NCBI GenBank assembly: GCA_035578905.1
Contig: JAQJVL010000084.1
Coordinates: forward strand, 1,037,001 to 1,101,000
Direction: 5' to 3'
Source of the DNA: Stictocephala bisonia
Taxonomy: Eukaryota; Arthropoda; Insecta; Hemiptera; Membracidae
DNA length: 64,000 nt
A program made the translations under genes and the position numbers. The notes under the pieces were generated by a model. That model had not been told where the DNA came from, searched no databases, and worked only from the letters and a program-made list of their open reading frames with translations. Positions 46,986 through 58,144 of the stretch are shown piece after piece. How positions within the stretch are numbered: the stretch's first letter is position 1; every line of letters starts with the position of its first letter.

Positions 46986-47846
46986 CTTTGAACCTATTAC
47001 GTTACCGATCTCTGTTTATTGTTGTAATGAAACTTTGTAACGTTGCTACGTTCAATATAACAACAAAGACACATCTTTATACACATTTTAATTTAAATAC
47101 AATAATATCTGGTTTGATCTCAGGAGAGATTTTTAATTTCAATCAATCAATCAAATCTTTATTGCGTTGACAGTATAAATTGTATCGTAAAAGTCAATAT
47201 TTGTTTAACACATTTACATTTTATCATACTAACATTTTCTCATTCATACATACAAAGGCATTCTCATTCAGACATACATTTAATGTGTTCTCATTAATTC
47301 ACCAATTGTTCCCACTTCCGTTAACGGTGTCAGTTTTCCAATTGAGCGGTCTCCCAGTTAAACGCTGAAAACTCGTCTACAATGTAAAATGCTAAGAAGT
47401 GTTTATGGTGAGTTTTAAACGACTAAAGTGTCGTAACGTTTTTAATTGCATGGGGGATGTCGATAATAAAGCGGGCATCTAAAGCCAATCGATCAATTGT
47501 AGCAGTTAAGTCATTTAAGTTGGAAAGCAAATTATATACAACAAGGTCCGGTATTTTTTAAATAATTACGTACCAGTTACTGCAAATCTTTTAGACAGTA
47601 TATTCCTTAATCGAATCAGAGTTAGTACAGTTTTAATTTACCTCAAAACATTGAAAATAAAGCGTCAGTGGTTGGAATATTGGAAAAATGAGTTTGGTAA
47701 TGGAACATTCATATTCGTTGACTTCTCCGAAGATAATATGCCATGTGATTTTTATGAATAATGAAGACATTTTTATTTCAATAATTTAATTTATTCTATT
47801 TAATCTAGCAGCCATAAAATATGTCTATAATAGTTTTATTCTTAAC
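46986..47846. other. Unassigned; LINE-like tail at 47140 and an 80-codon open frame
   Basis: CAATCAATCAATCAAATCTT (about 47140-47160), read on the minus strand, resembles a LINE 3' end, but I could not recognise ORF2 upstream. On the + strand 47519-47761 is open for 80 codons without an ATG and ends VDFSEDNMPCDFYE-stop. No family is recognised, and a frame this long could occur by chance in this window. Confidence 0.3.
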
Positions 47847-48280
47847 ACATGAGACACCGACACAACTTTGTGCGTATTTTAGGGCGAATAAGCATGATTA
47901 CACGAGTGTTGGATGAATGTAGATGAACTGTGTGGTCTGTTTACTAAGTTCGACTGTTTCTCAGTAAGGTCCGTTTATTAATAGCCTATAGCCAGGGTAA
48001 CTACTGTTAGTAGGCCTAAGAGACTTTCAGCTTTACGTAGAATTCGAACCATGTAGTATTGGTCTGATTTTTGACAAGCCTAATACTCAATGCTCTCCTT
48101 TACACAACATACGAACATTAACTACCACCCAACGTGGACACTCCAGATTTATCTAGTAGTGTCCACGCCGATAACAACCATTGAGCCGATGCCATGAGGC
48201 CCGAGCTTGAAACCTATCGCCTACAATCTCCACAACACTTTGTCCCTAATACAGGGTTACAGCACTGCCCACTAGTGCCT
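47847..48280 (-). mobile_element. SINE-A, most complete copy
   Basis: On the minus strand it begins with GGCACTAGTGGGCAGTGCTG (A-box-like) and the AGGGACAAAGTGTTG block. TAGGTTTCAAGCTC follows about 60 bp later (a possible B box), then GTGTCCACGTTGGGTGGTAG, ACTACATGGTTCGAATTC (a second B-box-like site), CAGGGTAACT-type sequence and GTTGTGTCGGTGTCTCATG at the end. It is about 434 bp. It is the best reference copy in the window. Confidence 0.78.
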
Positions 48281-48642
48281 ACTTTTAACGCATCTTCCCG
48301 ATTTACAGGGTTCCACGTGCATTCAGCGTACATTTCAGTTAAATATCATCAACGTGCATATATGTAGGGTTAAAAAAATCGCAACTCAATACAATGTGAC
48401 GTTAACTACACATGGCACTTAACTACACAGTGTGAATGTCTCATTTTTTAGCTGAAATGAAATATTAACAGTTTCTGTAAAAGGAGATCAAATATGAACA
48501 TTAACAGCTCCTTTGTTCCGATTGGCAATCTGTTGCTGAATGGGCAGTTTACTTCCCATTTCCGTGAGAGGCCAAGGTGAAGCCATTTTCCATTACTGTT
48601 AAAAGCACTGACATTTCAATCACAAGTTTCGTAATGTTTAGC
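48281..48642. other. Unassigned sequence
   Basis: No gene seen. Parts of 48490-48640 vaguely resemble 51340-51570 (TCTGTTGC..., GAGAGG..AGGTG) but too weakly to call a repeat. Confidence 0.3.
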
Positions 48643-49881
48643 TTAACTATCTGAGGTCAAATAAACACCGTTCACAGTGTCGAATTACTATTATTACCCT
48701 CCTTAACTATCTGAGGTCAAATAAACACCGTTCACAGTGTCGAATTACTATTATTACCCTCCTTAACTATCTGAGGTCAAATAAACACCGTTCACAGTGT
48801 CGAATTACTCTTATTACCCTCCTTAACTATCTGAGGTCAAATAAACAGTTCACAGTGTCGAATTACTATTATTACCCTCCTTAACTATCTGAGGTCAAAT
48901 AAACAGTTCACAGTGTCGAATTACTCTTATTACCCTCCTTAACTATCTGAGGCCAAATAAACACCGTTCACAGTGTCGAATTACTCTTATTACCCTCCTT
49001 AACTATCTGAGGCCAAATAAACACCGTTCACAGTGTCGAATTACTATTATTACCCTCCTTAACTATCTGAGGCCAAATAAACAGTTCACAGTGTCGAATT
49101 ACTATTATTACCCTCCTTAACTATCTGAGGCCAAATAAACACCGTTCACAGTGTCGAATTACTCTTATTACCCTCCTTAACTATCTGAGGTCAAATAAAC
49201 AGTTCACAGTGTCGAATTACTATTATTACCCTCCTTAACTATCTGAGGTCAAATAAACACCGTTCACAGTGTCGAATTACTCTTATTACCCTCCTTAACT
49301 ATCTGAGGTCAAATAAACAGTTCACAGTGTCGAATTACTCTTATTACCCTCCTTAACTATCTGAGGTCAAATAAACAGTTCACAGTGTCGAATTACTATT
49401 ATTACCCTCCTTAACTATCTGAGGTCAAATAAACAGTTCACAGTGTCGAATTACTCTTATTACCCTCCTTAACTATCTGAGGTCAAATAAACAGTTCACA
49501 GTGTCGAATTACTCTTATTACCCTCCTTAACTATCTGAGGTCAAATAAACAGTTCACAGTGTCGAATTACTATTATTACCCTCCTTAACTATCTGAGGTC
49601 AAATAAACACCGTTCACAGTGTCGAATTACTCTTATTACCCTCCTTAACTATCTGAGGTCAAATAAACAGTTCACAGTGTCGAATTACTCTTATTACCCT
49701 CCTTAACTATCTGAGGTCAAATAAACAGTTCACAGTGTCGAATTACTCTTATTACCCTCCTTAACTATCTGAGGTCAAATAAACAGTTCACAGTGTCGAA
49801 TTACTATTATTACCCTCCTTAACTATCTGAGGTCAAATAAACAGTTCACAGTGTCGAATTACTATTATTACCCTCCTTAAC
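48643..49881. repeat. 60/58-bp tandem repeat, about 21 copies
   Basis: Each unit has TTAACTATCTGAGGTCAAAT, then AAACACCGTTCACAG (60 bp) or AAACAGTTCACAG (58 bp), then TCGAATTACT.TTATTACCC. A T/C difference in TTACTATTATT/TTACTCTTATT and a GGTC/GGCC difference vary independently of unit length. The array ends abruptly at CCTTAACAGTTAC. Confidence 0.97.
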
Positions 49882-50149
49882 AGTTACATAAATGCCCATT
49901 CTTATACTGATTTATGTGAGGTTTTATCTATATATTTAATTCCATAAGCAAATTGATGCCCATGAAATTTCTCTAGCTAGGAAGAAGATGAGATAGCTTC
50001 ATTATAATCATTTTAAAGCTAAGGGCCAAGGATGTTGGTAAAATATCAGTAATATATAAAAAAAACTTGGGCTCCAGCCGAATGGCCCTAAAAGATCCAA
50101 CAATTTTCTATCGCTGTAGATTTTTTATAAATACTGTCATATAACAAAT

Positions 50150-50720
50150 GTATAAATGTTTATGCTGGTATAAACATTGTGATTTACTTTTCCCCATATG
50201 CGTTAGCATAAAGTATTGTGATCGTAAAAAAAAAAAAAAATTACAAGTTGGTCTAAAAATCCATTTAAGGGTCCCCTGAACCCAAAAAAGTATTTTTTTT
50301 TTCGAAAAAAAAGTTGTTGTCTGTATGTGTGTCCTATGTGCAGTTCGCTGAAGACCAAACGGATGGATCAATTTTTATGAAATTTGGTGTGTATGTGTAT
50401 TTAGCCAATATTTTCAAACCATTTTTCACTTTTTTTAATATTTTAGTTTTTTTTTATTTTCATGGGCAAACAACATACAAAAATGGAATTTTCTCAAAAA
50501 CTGCTCTAACGAGTTTGATTACGTTTTCTGGAAAGATGTCAACTACGATTTTAAAAAACTTAAGTAAAACCCACGTGCTATAACTAAAATGACTAGTATT
50601 TTAGTTATAGCAAAAAACATATTTGGGAATCAAACTGGAAATTTTCAATGTTTTGATTTTTTTTAGTATTTAATATGGGGGAAAGTTTGACTTGAAATCG
50701 CCCGATTTTTAGTTATGACA
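50150..50720 (+). repeat. Dispersed repeat X, copy 1
   Basis: 50185-50330 (CCCCATATGCGTTAGCATAA, TATTGTGATCGTAAAAA, TTGGTCTAAAAATCC, GGGTCCCCTGAACCCAAAAA) matches the reverse complement of 59165-59345. It continues into an AT-rich part with GACCAAACGGATGGATCAAT, then TTTTTATGAAATTTGGTGTG, a motif typical of insect transposon-derived repeats. No open reading frame of known type. Confidence 0.7.
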
Positions 50721-50779
50721 ATACTGCAAAATATAGTAAGAACAGCATTTACATAAAATCAATACTAAATATTGGAAGG

Positions 50780-50896
50780 TGTAACAGTCCTTCTGCTGTT
50801 AATGTACCAAGAGTCAGACCGAGGACGAAGGCAGTGGTGACAAAAGAGCAACTAATGTCGGAGTTGACACGTGAAGTGTACAAGGATGGCCCCTAG
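50780..50896 (+). other. Coding-like segment of unknown origin
   Basis: An open frame reads through RVRPRTKAVVTKEQLMSELT and ends REVYKDGP-stop at 50894-50896. It is preceded by a possible AG acceptor (GTGTAACAG at about 50779-50787). Its composition is clearly less AT-rich than its surroundings, which suggests present or former coding function. I do not recognise the protein. It could be a terminal exon or part of a transposon adjacent to repeat X. Confidence 0.3.
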
Positions 50897-51904
50897 TACT
50901 AAATAAAAATCTCACAACACTAAACTTCATATTTACTCTAAAAAAAAGATGAATTAAAAACATTCTCTTTAATAGTGGTTTTAACTCTTAAGTGGTGGTA
51001 ACTCTTATTAACTCGTAACGCGTTAAGAGGTTCCTCTAGAACAAAGTTAAATTAAAAGCTTTCTCTTTGATAGTTATTCCTAACGCGTTATGATGTTGTA
51101 CCGTTTGTTCTAAGTTATGCTAAAGTTGTCCGGTGCCAAATGAAGAGGTTAAATTACTCCACTCCATGTCATTGACAGGGGTGGGGTGTGGTTAGAGCTT
51201 TCTTCTCAATAGTTACTTTACTATAACTAACCATTACGCTGTTACACTTTGCTCATTTAAATGTTCACTTGAGTTAGATAGGAAGAATCCAGTTTCCTCA
51301 CAGCTTTACCTGTTAAATTACAATTTATTACGAGGATTAACCAACGACCCCGATCATCAACCACTTAAAAGACATAACGATATCAGTCACAAACGTTTCA
51401 ATCGTTTAGTTTAAATCCGAATTAATGTTTACAGTCTGCCAGGTGGAGGTAAGAGGATACTTCATGGGTCTAATTCACATTTGGCCATCTGTTGCAGACA
51501 GGAGAGTTCACAGCACTTGACTCCCCACTCCACCGAGAGGGTGAGGTGTAACCATACTCCTTAATTGTTACTTAAAAAGAAGCTCAGATTTCCTTCCCTC
51601 AAACTATTATCCTCGTAATGGTTTCTTTATCAAAATTGATTGTCACTAGCAGCCATGTTTATTAACTAATACGTAATCCTAATGTTTCATTGTATGATAG
51701 AGGACTTGGATTTTTTTAAATTAAGCAATACGACTTAAATAATTAAAAAAAAATATATGACAAAAACATCAAGAAAGCTATGTAACATACTTGTTATGTT
51801 TTAATATTTAAAGAACACCTTTTGTACAAAATATTTATCTATTTTTCAATTTTTTAACCCTATTTTTGTTTTGTAGGATCATCTTAACTGATTAAAAGCG
51901 GCCA
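50897..51904. other. Unassigned; possible degenerate long repeats
   Basis: Segments around 51150-51240 and 51510-51580 share GG.GTG..GTGTGGTTA/GTGTAACCAT..-type blocks and a following ATTGTTACTT, suggesting an old duplication, but identity is low. No gene seen. Confidence 0.3.
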
Positions 51905-52040
51905 CACGGAGCGGCCGTAACTAGAGGGCTAAGTCTGTGGCTTGCCACCATCGATGTATAAACTAATGGATCGCGCTGTGTGGCAGGACAGCGGTCCGGC
52001 ACCAAGCGGCTACCTCACCGCCATCCAGTCAACCCAGGCG
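51905..52040 (+). mobile_element. SINE-B copy
   Basis: It starts GAGCGGCCGTAACTAGAGGG, then CTAAGTCTGTGGCTTGCCAC, CATCGATGTATAAACTAATG, and a GC-rich end with GGTCCGGCACCAAGCGG and ACCTCACCGCCATCCAG. Its reverse complement matches the SINE-derived sequence at 53940-54345. Confidence 0.7.
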
Positions 52041-53937
52041 CTGTCATATGGCACTATATGCGTTTTGAAGACTATTGAAGCACAGAAGAGTATGTTTTTG
52101 GGCAATTAAGTTTAAACATCACTCGTTAATACAGTCCTAGATTAGTATGCATTTAATTTGGAACGAGATAAAATCATTCGCAGCATAAATCGTTCCAAAA
52201 GGAAATGAAACAAAACAAATTACACGAACTGTTAGTACCTTTATTCAAATAAATATTTAACACATGCATGAAAATGTGAAAAATACACCCTATATATATA
52301 TTAAACTGTCGGTAAATTTATTCCAAAAGTAACAAAACAATAGCTTCACAGTTTTATCGAATTTCAGGTAATTTTCATAATTTAAAACAGGTTCTTTGTA
52401 TATGTTATAGTGTGTTTTCTTGAATTTGGTATACCATTTCTATACATAATAGGCCTACTCATTACATAAATATTTGAGAGTATAACATTAATTACTTCAG
52501 TATTAACATATATACATATTAAAAAGAACTGAAGTAGCAGAATTATATCTACTTGCATAAACAATTCCATAAATTACCTAATAAGTCAAAACAAATAATA
52601 TACAATAGTACTAGGAGACACTTGCATGCTTTGTATGCCAACCCCGACTCTCGCTGCGCCCTATACACCTCGGCCTTCGGCCTCGGCACACGACTTTGAC
52701 AAGTAGTAGATCATCTGCATAACGTCAAATCACAATATTAAATTTATTTACAGTATTTCACTCACACTACTTGTGTTGCTACCTATTTATTAGTACAGGA
52801 TATTACCTTAGGCTATTTCAAACATTTATATTTCATTTGTTTTTGTTTAATATCTGAAGATTAAACTCTTAATGCATCAATAGCGTCAAGTCAAATATAC
52901 AAAATTAACATGTTTATTTATTTACGAAACAGCTGTTATTAATTTACTAAAATCTACCCAATGTTATTTTAATGGATAAAAGGAAATTTTGGGGGGCTGT
53001 TTGTAATTCTTAGGAATGGAATTTCGTAAAATTTGTTATTGGTGGGTCCCTTCGATTCTAAATTAACTTCCTTTAAAATTCCGTGTAAATCCGTTCGGTG
53101 GTTTTTGAGATTTCGTGACGAGTAAGTGAGTAGTCAGTGGTATTTGGCTTTTATATATATATATATATAATCTCAGGTTATAAAGTAATATATACAGCTG
53201 TGACTAAAATAACAATGACAGATATATAATAAAGATTATAATGAGAAATTTACTACAAATACTAGACTTTGACTGTATAATATAATACTATAATTTGACC
53301 ACTACAAAATTAATTTAATTAAAAAACTTAATGATAAAAATGTTCTAATCTGATCCAAGTTAGCCAGACACGTATTAATACAATGCTTGCCACATAAAAG
53401 GGCCGTGTCAGAAGGGTTGAAGTTGGCTCTTTGTAGCATTAACTCATCGTTTTTCAAAGGTTCATCTTTTGGATATCTGGACAATCGTAAATATTGAAAA
53501 TATGCACGTTGTTTGCATGTATTTGTTTGTTTTATGTCATGGCTTGAATAAGAAAATTGATTGTTCAATGTAGTTTGTGTTAATCATTCATGGAAAGCAA
53601 TCTCATTCACCATTGATCAATATTTAAACACGAAAAAGTATGTTATAAACCATTTACATAAATATTACTTCATAGTAATGAAAAAATATTCCCTTTAATA
53701 CAAAGCAATGTTATTTTATGTACAATAAACTTATTTCTACTCTGTTCCATACTGAGTATTGTAGATACTACTTTAGCGTGTTATATTTACCTGTAAAATG
53801 AGGTCTGATTTCCTTTACATATTCTATTGTGCAGTTGTAAGCAGAACATACACCAGGCATGGTCTTCTGTTTCAAATCATTCGATAAAATGATAAAAAAA
53901 GAGTCTAAAAAGCGGTTGTTTACGGCTTGCGATATAC
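52041..53937. other. Unassigned AT-rich sequence with short repeat tail at 53080-53165
   Basis: CGTGTAAATCCGTTCGGTGG, then GAGTAAGTGAGTAGTCAG and TGGCTTTTATATATA, resemble a retroelement 3' tail shared with 22845-22870. GGCCTTCGGCCTCGGC near 52671 is a simple GC motif recurring at 60170. No gene recognised. Confidence 0.35.
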
Positions 53938-53939
53938 AG

Positions 53940-54345
53940 TAGTGTCACGCTACTGACTGGATGATGGTGGGGGTATCCGCTTGGTGCCGGACCGCGTGTC
54001 GCCTGGATTATGGTGGGGGTATCCGCTTGGTGCCGAACCGCGTGTCGCCTGGATGATGGTGGGGATATCCGCTTGGTGCCGGACCGCGTGTCGCCTGGAT
54101 GATGGTGGAGGTATCCGCTTGGTGCCGGACCGCGTGTCGCCTGGATGATGGTGGGGGTATCCGCTTGGTGCCGGACCGCGTGTCGCCTGGTTGATGGTGG
54201 GGGTATCCGCTTGGTGCCGGACCGCGTGTCGCCTGGATGATGGTGGGGGTATCCGATTGGTGCCGGACCGCGTGTCGCCTTGTTCCTAGCGTTCAGCGAG
54301 CAATCCATTTGTTTATACATCGATGCTTGCCACACAAACGGCCCG
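53940..54345 (-). mobile_element. SINE-B copy with internal 46-bp tandem amplification
   Basis: Seven units of 46 bp (starts at 53957, 54003, 54049, 54095, 54141, 54187, 54233), each like CTGGATGATGGTGGGGGTAT followed by CCGCTTGGTGCCGGACCGCG. After the last unit come TTTGTTTATACATCGATGCT and TGCCACACAAACGGCC, matching the reverse complement of the 51.9-kb SINE-B (TGGATGGCGGTGAGGTAGCC, GCTTGGTGCCGGACCGC, TTTATACATCGATGG). The array therefore expanded from an internal SINE segment. The 152-codon frame across it is not a gene: 46 is not a multiple of 3, so the same unit is read in three frames. Confidence 0.85.
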
Positions 54346-54369
54346 GGTTAGATCCTGTGTGACCATTAA

Positions 54370-55265
54370 CAGGTTTACCCCTGTGCCATTCCCATGGTTC
54401 TGAAGTCACGTTAACCCGGTAGTCTATAAAGCCTAAAAAAAACAACAAATAGACTCGTCTAAGCAAGCGAGGGAAACTGTGCCTTAAGAGGGCATATCTC
54501 TCCCCTGTGCCACTCCCGTGGTTCTGAAGTCACGTTAGTCTAAGGAGCCTACAAAAAAACAAATGGACTCGTCTAAGCAAGCGAGGGATACTGTGCCACT
54601 CCCGTGGTTCTGAAGTCACATTAAGCCGGTAGTCTATAGAGCCTACAAAACAACAAATGGACTCGTCTAAGCAAGCGAGGGATACTGTGCCACTCCCGTG
54701 GTTCTGAAGTCACGTTACGCCGGTAGTCTATAGAGCCTAAAAAACAACAAATGGACTCGTCTAAGCAGGCGAGGGATACTATGCCACTCCCATGGTTCTG
54801 AAGTCACGTTAAGGCGGTAGTCTATAGAGCCTACAAAACAACAAATGGACTCGTCTAAGCAAGCGAGGGAAACTGTGCCTTAAGAGGGCATATCTCTCCC
54901 CTGTGCCACCCCCGTGGTTCGGAAGTCACGCTAGGCCGGTGGTCTATAGAGCCTACAAAACAACAAATGGACTCGTCTAAGCAGCCGAAGGAAACTGTGC
55001 CTTAAGAGGCCATGTCTCTCCCCTGTGCCACTCCCGTGGTTCGGAAGTCACGCTAGGCCGGTGGTCTATAGAGCCTACAAAACAACAAATGGACTCGTCT
55101 AAGCAGCCGAAGGAAACTGTGCTTTAGAGGCCATATCTCTCCCCTGTGCCACTCCCGTGGTTCGGAAGCCACGCTAGGCCGGTGGTCTATAGAGCCTACA
55201 AAACAACAAATGGACTCGTCTAAGCAGGCGAGGGAAACTGTGCCTTAAGAGGGCATATCTCTCCA
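54370..55265. repeat. Tandem repeat of two length classes (about 94 and 122 bp)
   Basis: TGTGCCACTCCCGTGGTTC recurs at about 54382, 54507, 54592, 54686, 54780, 54902, 55024 and 55145. The longer units contain an extra CCTTAAGAGGGCATATCTCT block. Shared blocks are GGACTCGTCTAAGCA and AGCCTACAAAACAACAAATG. It follows the SINE-B array with about 25 bp between. Confidence 0.93.
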
Positions 55266-55399
55266 TTTAAAGTCATAAGACATTTCTATTTAGTAATAAA
55301 ACACTGTTATTGGCCTATGGGGTTAAAATTTGGTATTACTTTAATTTAGATTAGAATTTTAAAGAAAAAACATAATACAATCATCTTTTGGTTGGCCAT

Positions 55400-56057
55400 A
55401 CATTGGTGCAGTTGCAGGATTTTCTGGACATGAGTACGTTGAAATATATAAAATCTGTAAACGATGCAATTTTATCATTTGAACAACCAAATTGATGCCT
55501 AGAATTACTCGGTTACCTCTACCCTAGCCAAACAAGGTCTCGAGAACATTTTCCCGCCGTAAATTTACAAACTACAAGGTCTTCAGTACAATGGAGCGGA
55601 TCCAGATATTGGTCAATGTTCTCTCTCGTGACGTTGACTTCTTTACATCAGATATGCCTGCCTTAAAACTGCTGGAACTTACTCAGTGATCGCTCTTGTG
55701 CTTTATATTTACTCACCATGCATATTCATCATTCATTTGCTGTTTTATTTTCATACTTGATTACCTTGTATTATTTATTTTCAATTTGTATTTATTACCT
55801 GTTATAATTGAAATACAATTCTTATCGTTGCACGTTGTATCTTGTATGTAATGTATTATTGCATGTAAATCACATTCTTGTTATTTTTTAGTATTTTTGG
55901 AACATTTAATTGATATTACACCTTGTTGGTTTTATAGTATCTATTAGTATTTTTGCTTGTATGTAGTTATTCCAATGTACTGTTATTTGTTTGTTGTTGT
56001 TATCGTGTTATAATTTGTGAAAACTGATGACCGTTGAAATAAATAAAAACAAAACGT
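55400..56057 (+). mobile_element. Probable LINE 3' end
   Basis: A + frame ending at the stop 55687-55689 reads NYKVFSTMERIQILVN, then FFTSDMPALKLLELTQ, similar in shape to ORF2 C-terminal tails (Y..FSTxxRIxxLVNxLP). It is followed by an AT-rich 3' UTR and a terminus with GAAATAAATAAAAACAAAA near 56038-56056. Upstream frames are broken. The family assignment is less secure than for the other LINEs. Confidence 0.5.
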
Positions 56058-57189
56058 TAATCGCGATATTCAACTTATTGCAGTTTGGACAGTGCCTGGT
56101 TTGTGATAAATATACCCTCTTGACGGAGTTTAATAATCAATATCACTTTCAGATGTTATAAATCTTAGGGAGCGAACAAAAGTTCTCTGGCAAACTTGGC
56201 ACGGGTTCCTGTCATGTGAGAAATGGCATCAGCAGTAACATTCTGATATTTGCAACTTTACAAGAGATCTTTTGAAAAAGAAAAAAAATGATGACCAAGC
56301 AATCACTTACGTAACATCCCTACATACATTACTGAGTTAAAGGTAGTTTCACAATGTGACAAGGTGAAATAATTTTGTTTGAACGTTACTTTTTGGCGTT
56401 GCTTTGTTAATTCATTATGGTAATTTTGTTGGAGATGTCAAACACATCAAGTGTTTAAAATGAGTTGAGATGAGATAATTGCAAAATAACGTAACACACT
56501 TACGGATTTATTAAATAAGTAAATATTTATAGATTTATTTACAGCAGACAAGAATGGCAATAATTAATTCCTCCAGGCGATTTTCACTTTGGTAAAAGGC
56601 TCCCGTTGGGATACCAAGATAAACCAGAAAAAAAATTAGCAACTATTAGTCAAGTGTAAAACATACTTTTAAATGTATGTGTTTTAATTCTGCACTTGAC
56701 GCAACTGATATAAAGTGGCAATAATTGATATTAAAAAAAGACAAAAAAACACACATTGTAAAGTAATAACTATGGTATGTTAAAACCGAGAATTTTAGTG
56801 TTGGGATCTTTAGCTAAATTCAGGTACCGATAGCGGCATATAACGCACACGCACTCATTTCCTACACGTTTATATTGTTAGAGATATTGTGCAAACAACA
56901 AAGTTTTGGGATTAAAAAAATTAAAATTAAAAAAAGAAGCAATACGTACATTCCTGGAAATTAGCGTTCATAAAATTACAAATTTTAAATTTTACAAGCC
57001 TGGTCGTCCTGCAAAAAACGATGTATTTTATGTTTGAATCCATGTTTGTAATTCTAACTCGGAGTAGACAAACAATTATCATACCAGGAAACAGGGATTC
57101 AGTCACTACATATCAGTTTGAGTAATTGCCTTCAGAAACAGATAATCATTTAATCAACAAAATACACAATTCGTATAAAAACGTTGCAA
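56058..57189. other. Unassigned sequence with a hairpin at 56649-56700
   Basis: GTCAAGTGTAAAACATAC (56649 on) pairs with GTATGTGTTTTA..CACTTGAC ending at 56700, with one bulge of about 8 nt. It may be a tiny foldback remnant. No gene seen. Confidence 0.45.
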
Positions 57190-57640
57190 CACCTAAAGAT
57201 GACCGTTTCCCAACCCACCTTCACCACTGGGAAGTCGCCAGACCCAAACCACCGTCACCACTGGGAGGTCGACAGCCCTACCGTCAGCGGGCCAAAACAC
57301 GTTGTTTCAACTGTACGGTTCGTGTTTATTATAATAATAAGCTATAGTGAACAACGTATCAGTATTAAAGACCCATTCTAATGACCATAAGTTGATATTA
57401 TAAGCTTTTAAATGTAAAATCACGAAGAAAAACATTTACGGTTTCACATATTTAACTGTGGAAAAAAATAAAGATGCTTAATGTTTTACAAAAATCAACT
57501 TATGGTCCATTAGAACAGGTTTTGACCTATAAAATGATACTTCAAGTGCTACGATACGATCATTATTATGGACTGAATCACTGAAATAGAAACGCATGTT
57601 TTAAGAGTTTTTGACGGAGGGAGACGGCCATCGGAGACAC
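57190..57640 (+). repeat. Dispersed repeat Y, copy 2
   Basis: Aligns with the reverse complement of 23400-23860 across about 450 bp. Shared blocks include GTCGACAG, GGGCCAAAACA, AACTGTACGGTTCGTGTTTA, CCCATTCTAATG, TAAGTTGATATTATAAG and GAAATAGAAACGCATGTTTT. It is not interrupted and is not inside a SINE here. Confidence 0.8.
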
Positions 57641-58144
57641 GCGGTGTTTTTCCTCCGATCGAATTGTTAGACGACGCGAGCATAGAATACTAGCGCTTGC
57701 ACACACGTCGTTCAAATTTACGACACCGACACAGCTGTTTCTTGAAGACAGTGGCGTTATAAATAAACAGCTGTGTTTTTTATTCAGCTGCTTCAACTCT
57801 GAATAAAGAGTTGAACTGAATTTAATTAATGATATTTATACTTTGATAACTATTGGCTGCAATCAATGGCTCCACGTGAATCGCACAAACGTTCTCCCTT
57901 TCCCTCTGTTATGTCAGACTGTTTTAAAAATGTGTAAAGCTTGTTATAAAAATAATAGTAAAATAGTTTAGTTTGAAGGTGTTTTACAAAAAATCTGGTT
58001 ATGTGATTAATTGAACAGATGTTTTTTTAAATTATATTTTCCATACTTTTATTTAAAAATAAACAAGTGTATCGTCTATACATTCTTTAGAAATGTGATT
58101 ACATACTAAACTCTTAATGAACAGGCTGTGATTACAGACTGTAG
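57641..58144. other. Unassigned, with CAGCTG-centred inverted repeat
   Basis: ACACAGCTGTTT (57729-57740) and AAACAGCTGTGT (57765-57776) are exact inverted repeats with a 24-bp spacer. A third CAGCTG follows at about 57785. The block 57590-57790 is relatively GC-rich and could be regulatory or a 5' exon, but no coding frame is supported. Confidence 0.4.

Noticed and set aside
47519..47761. 80-codon open frame as an exon
   Set aside because: No ATG, no recognised splice sites and no family. A frame this long can occur by chance across six frames of 64 kb.
48643..49881. CRISPR array
   Set aside because: The whole 60-bp unit is repeated with no unique spacers, and the DNA is eukaryotic. The same applies to the other arrays.
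53877..54335. 152-codon GPAPSGYPHHHPGDT repetitive protein
   Set aside because: A 46-bp repeat read successively in three frames; the sequence derives from a SINE.
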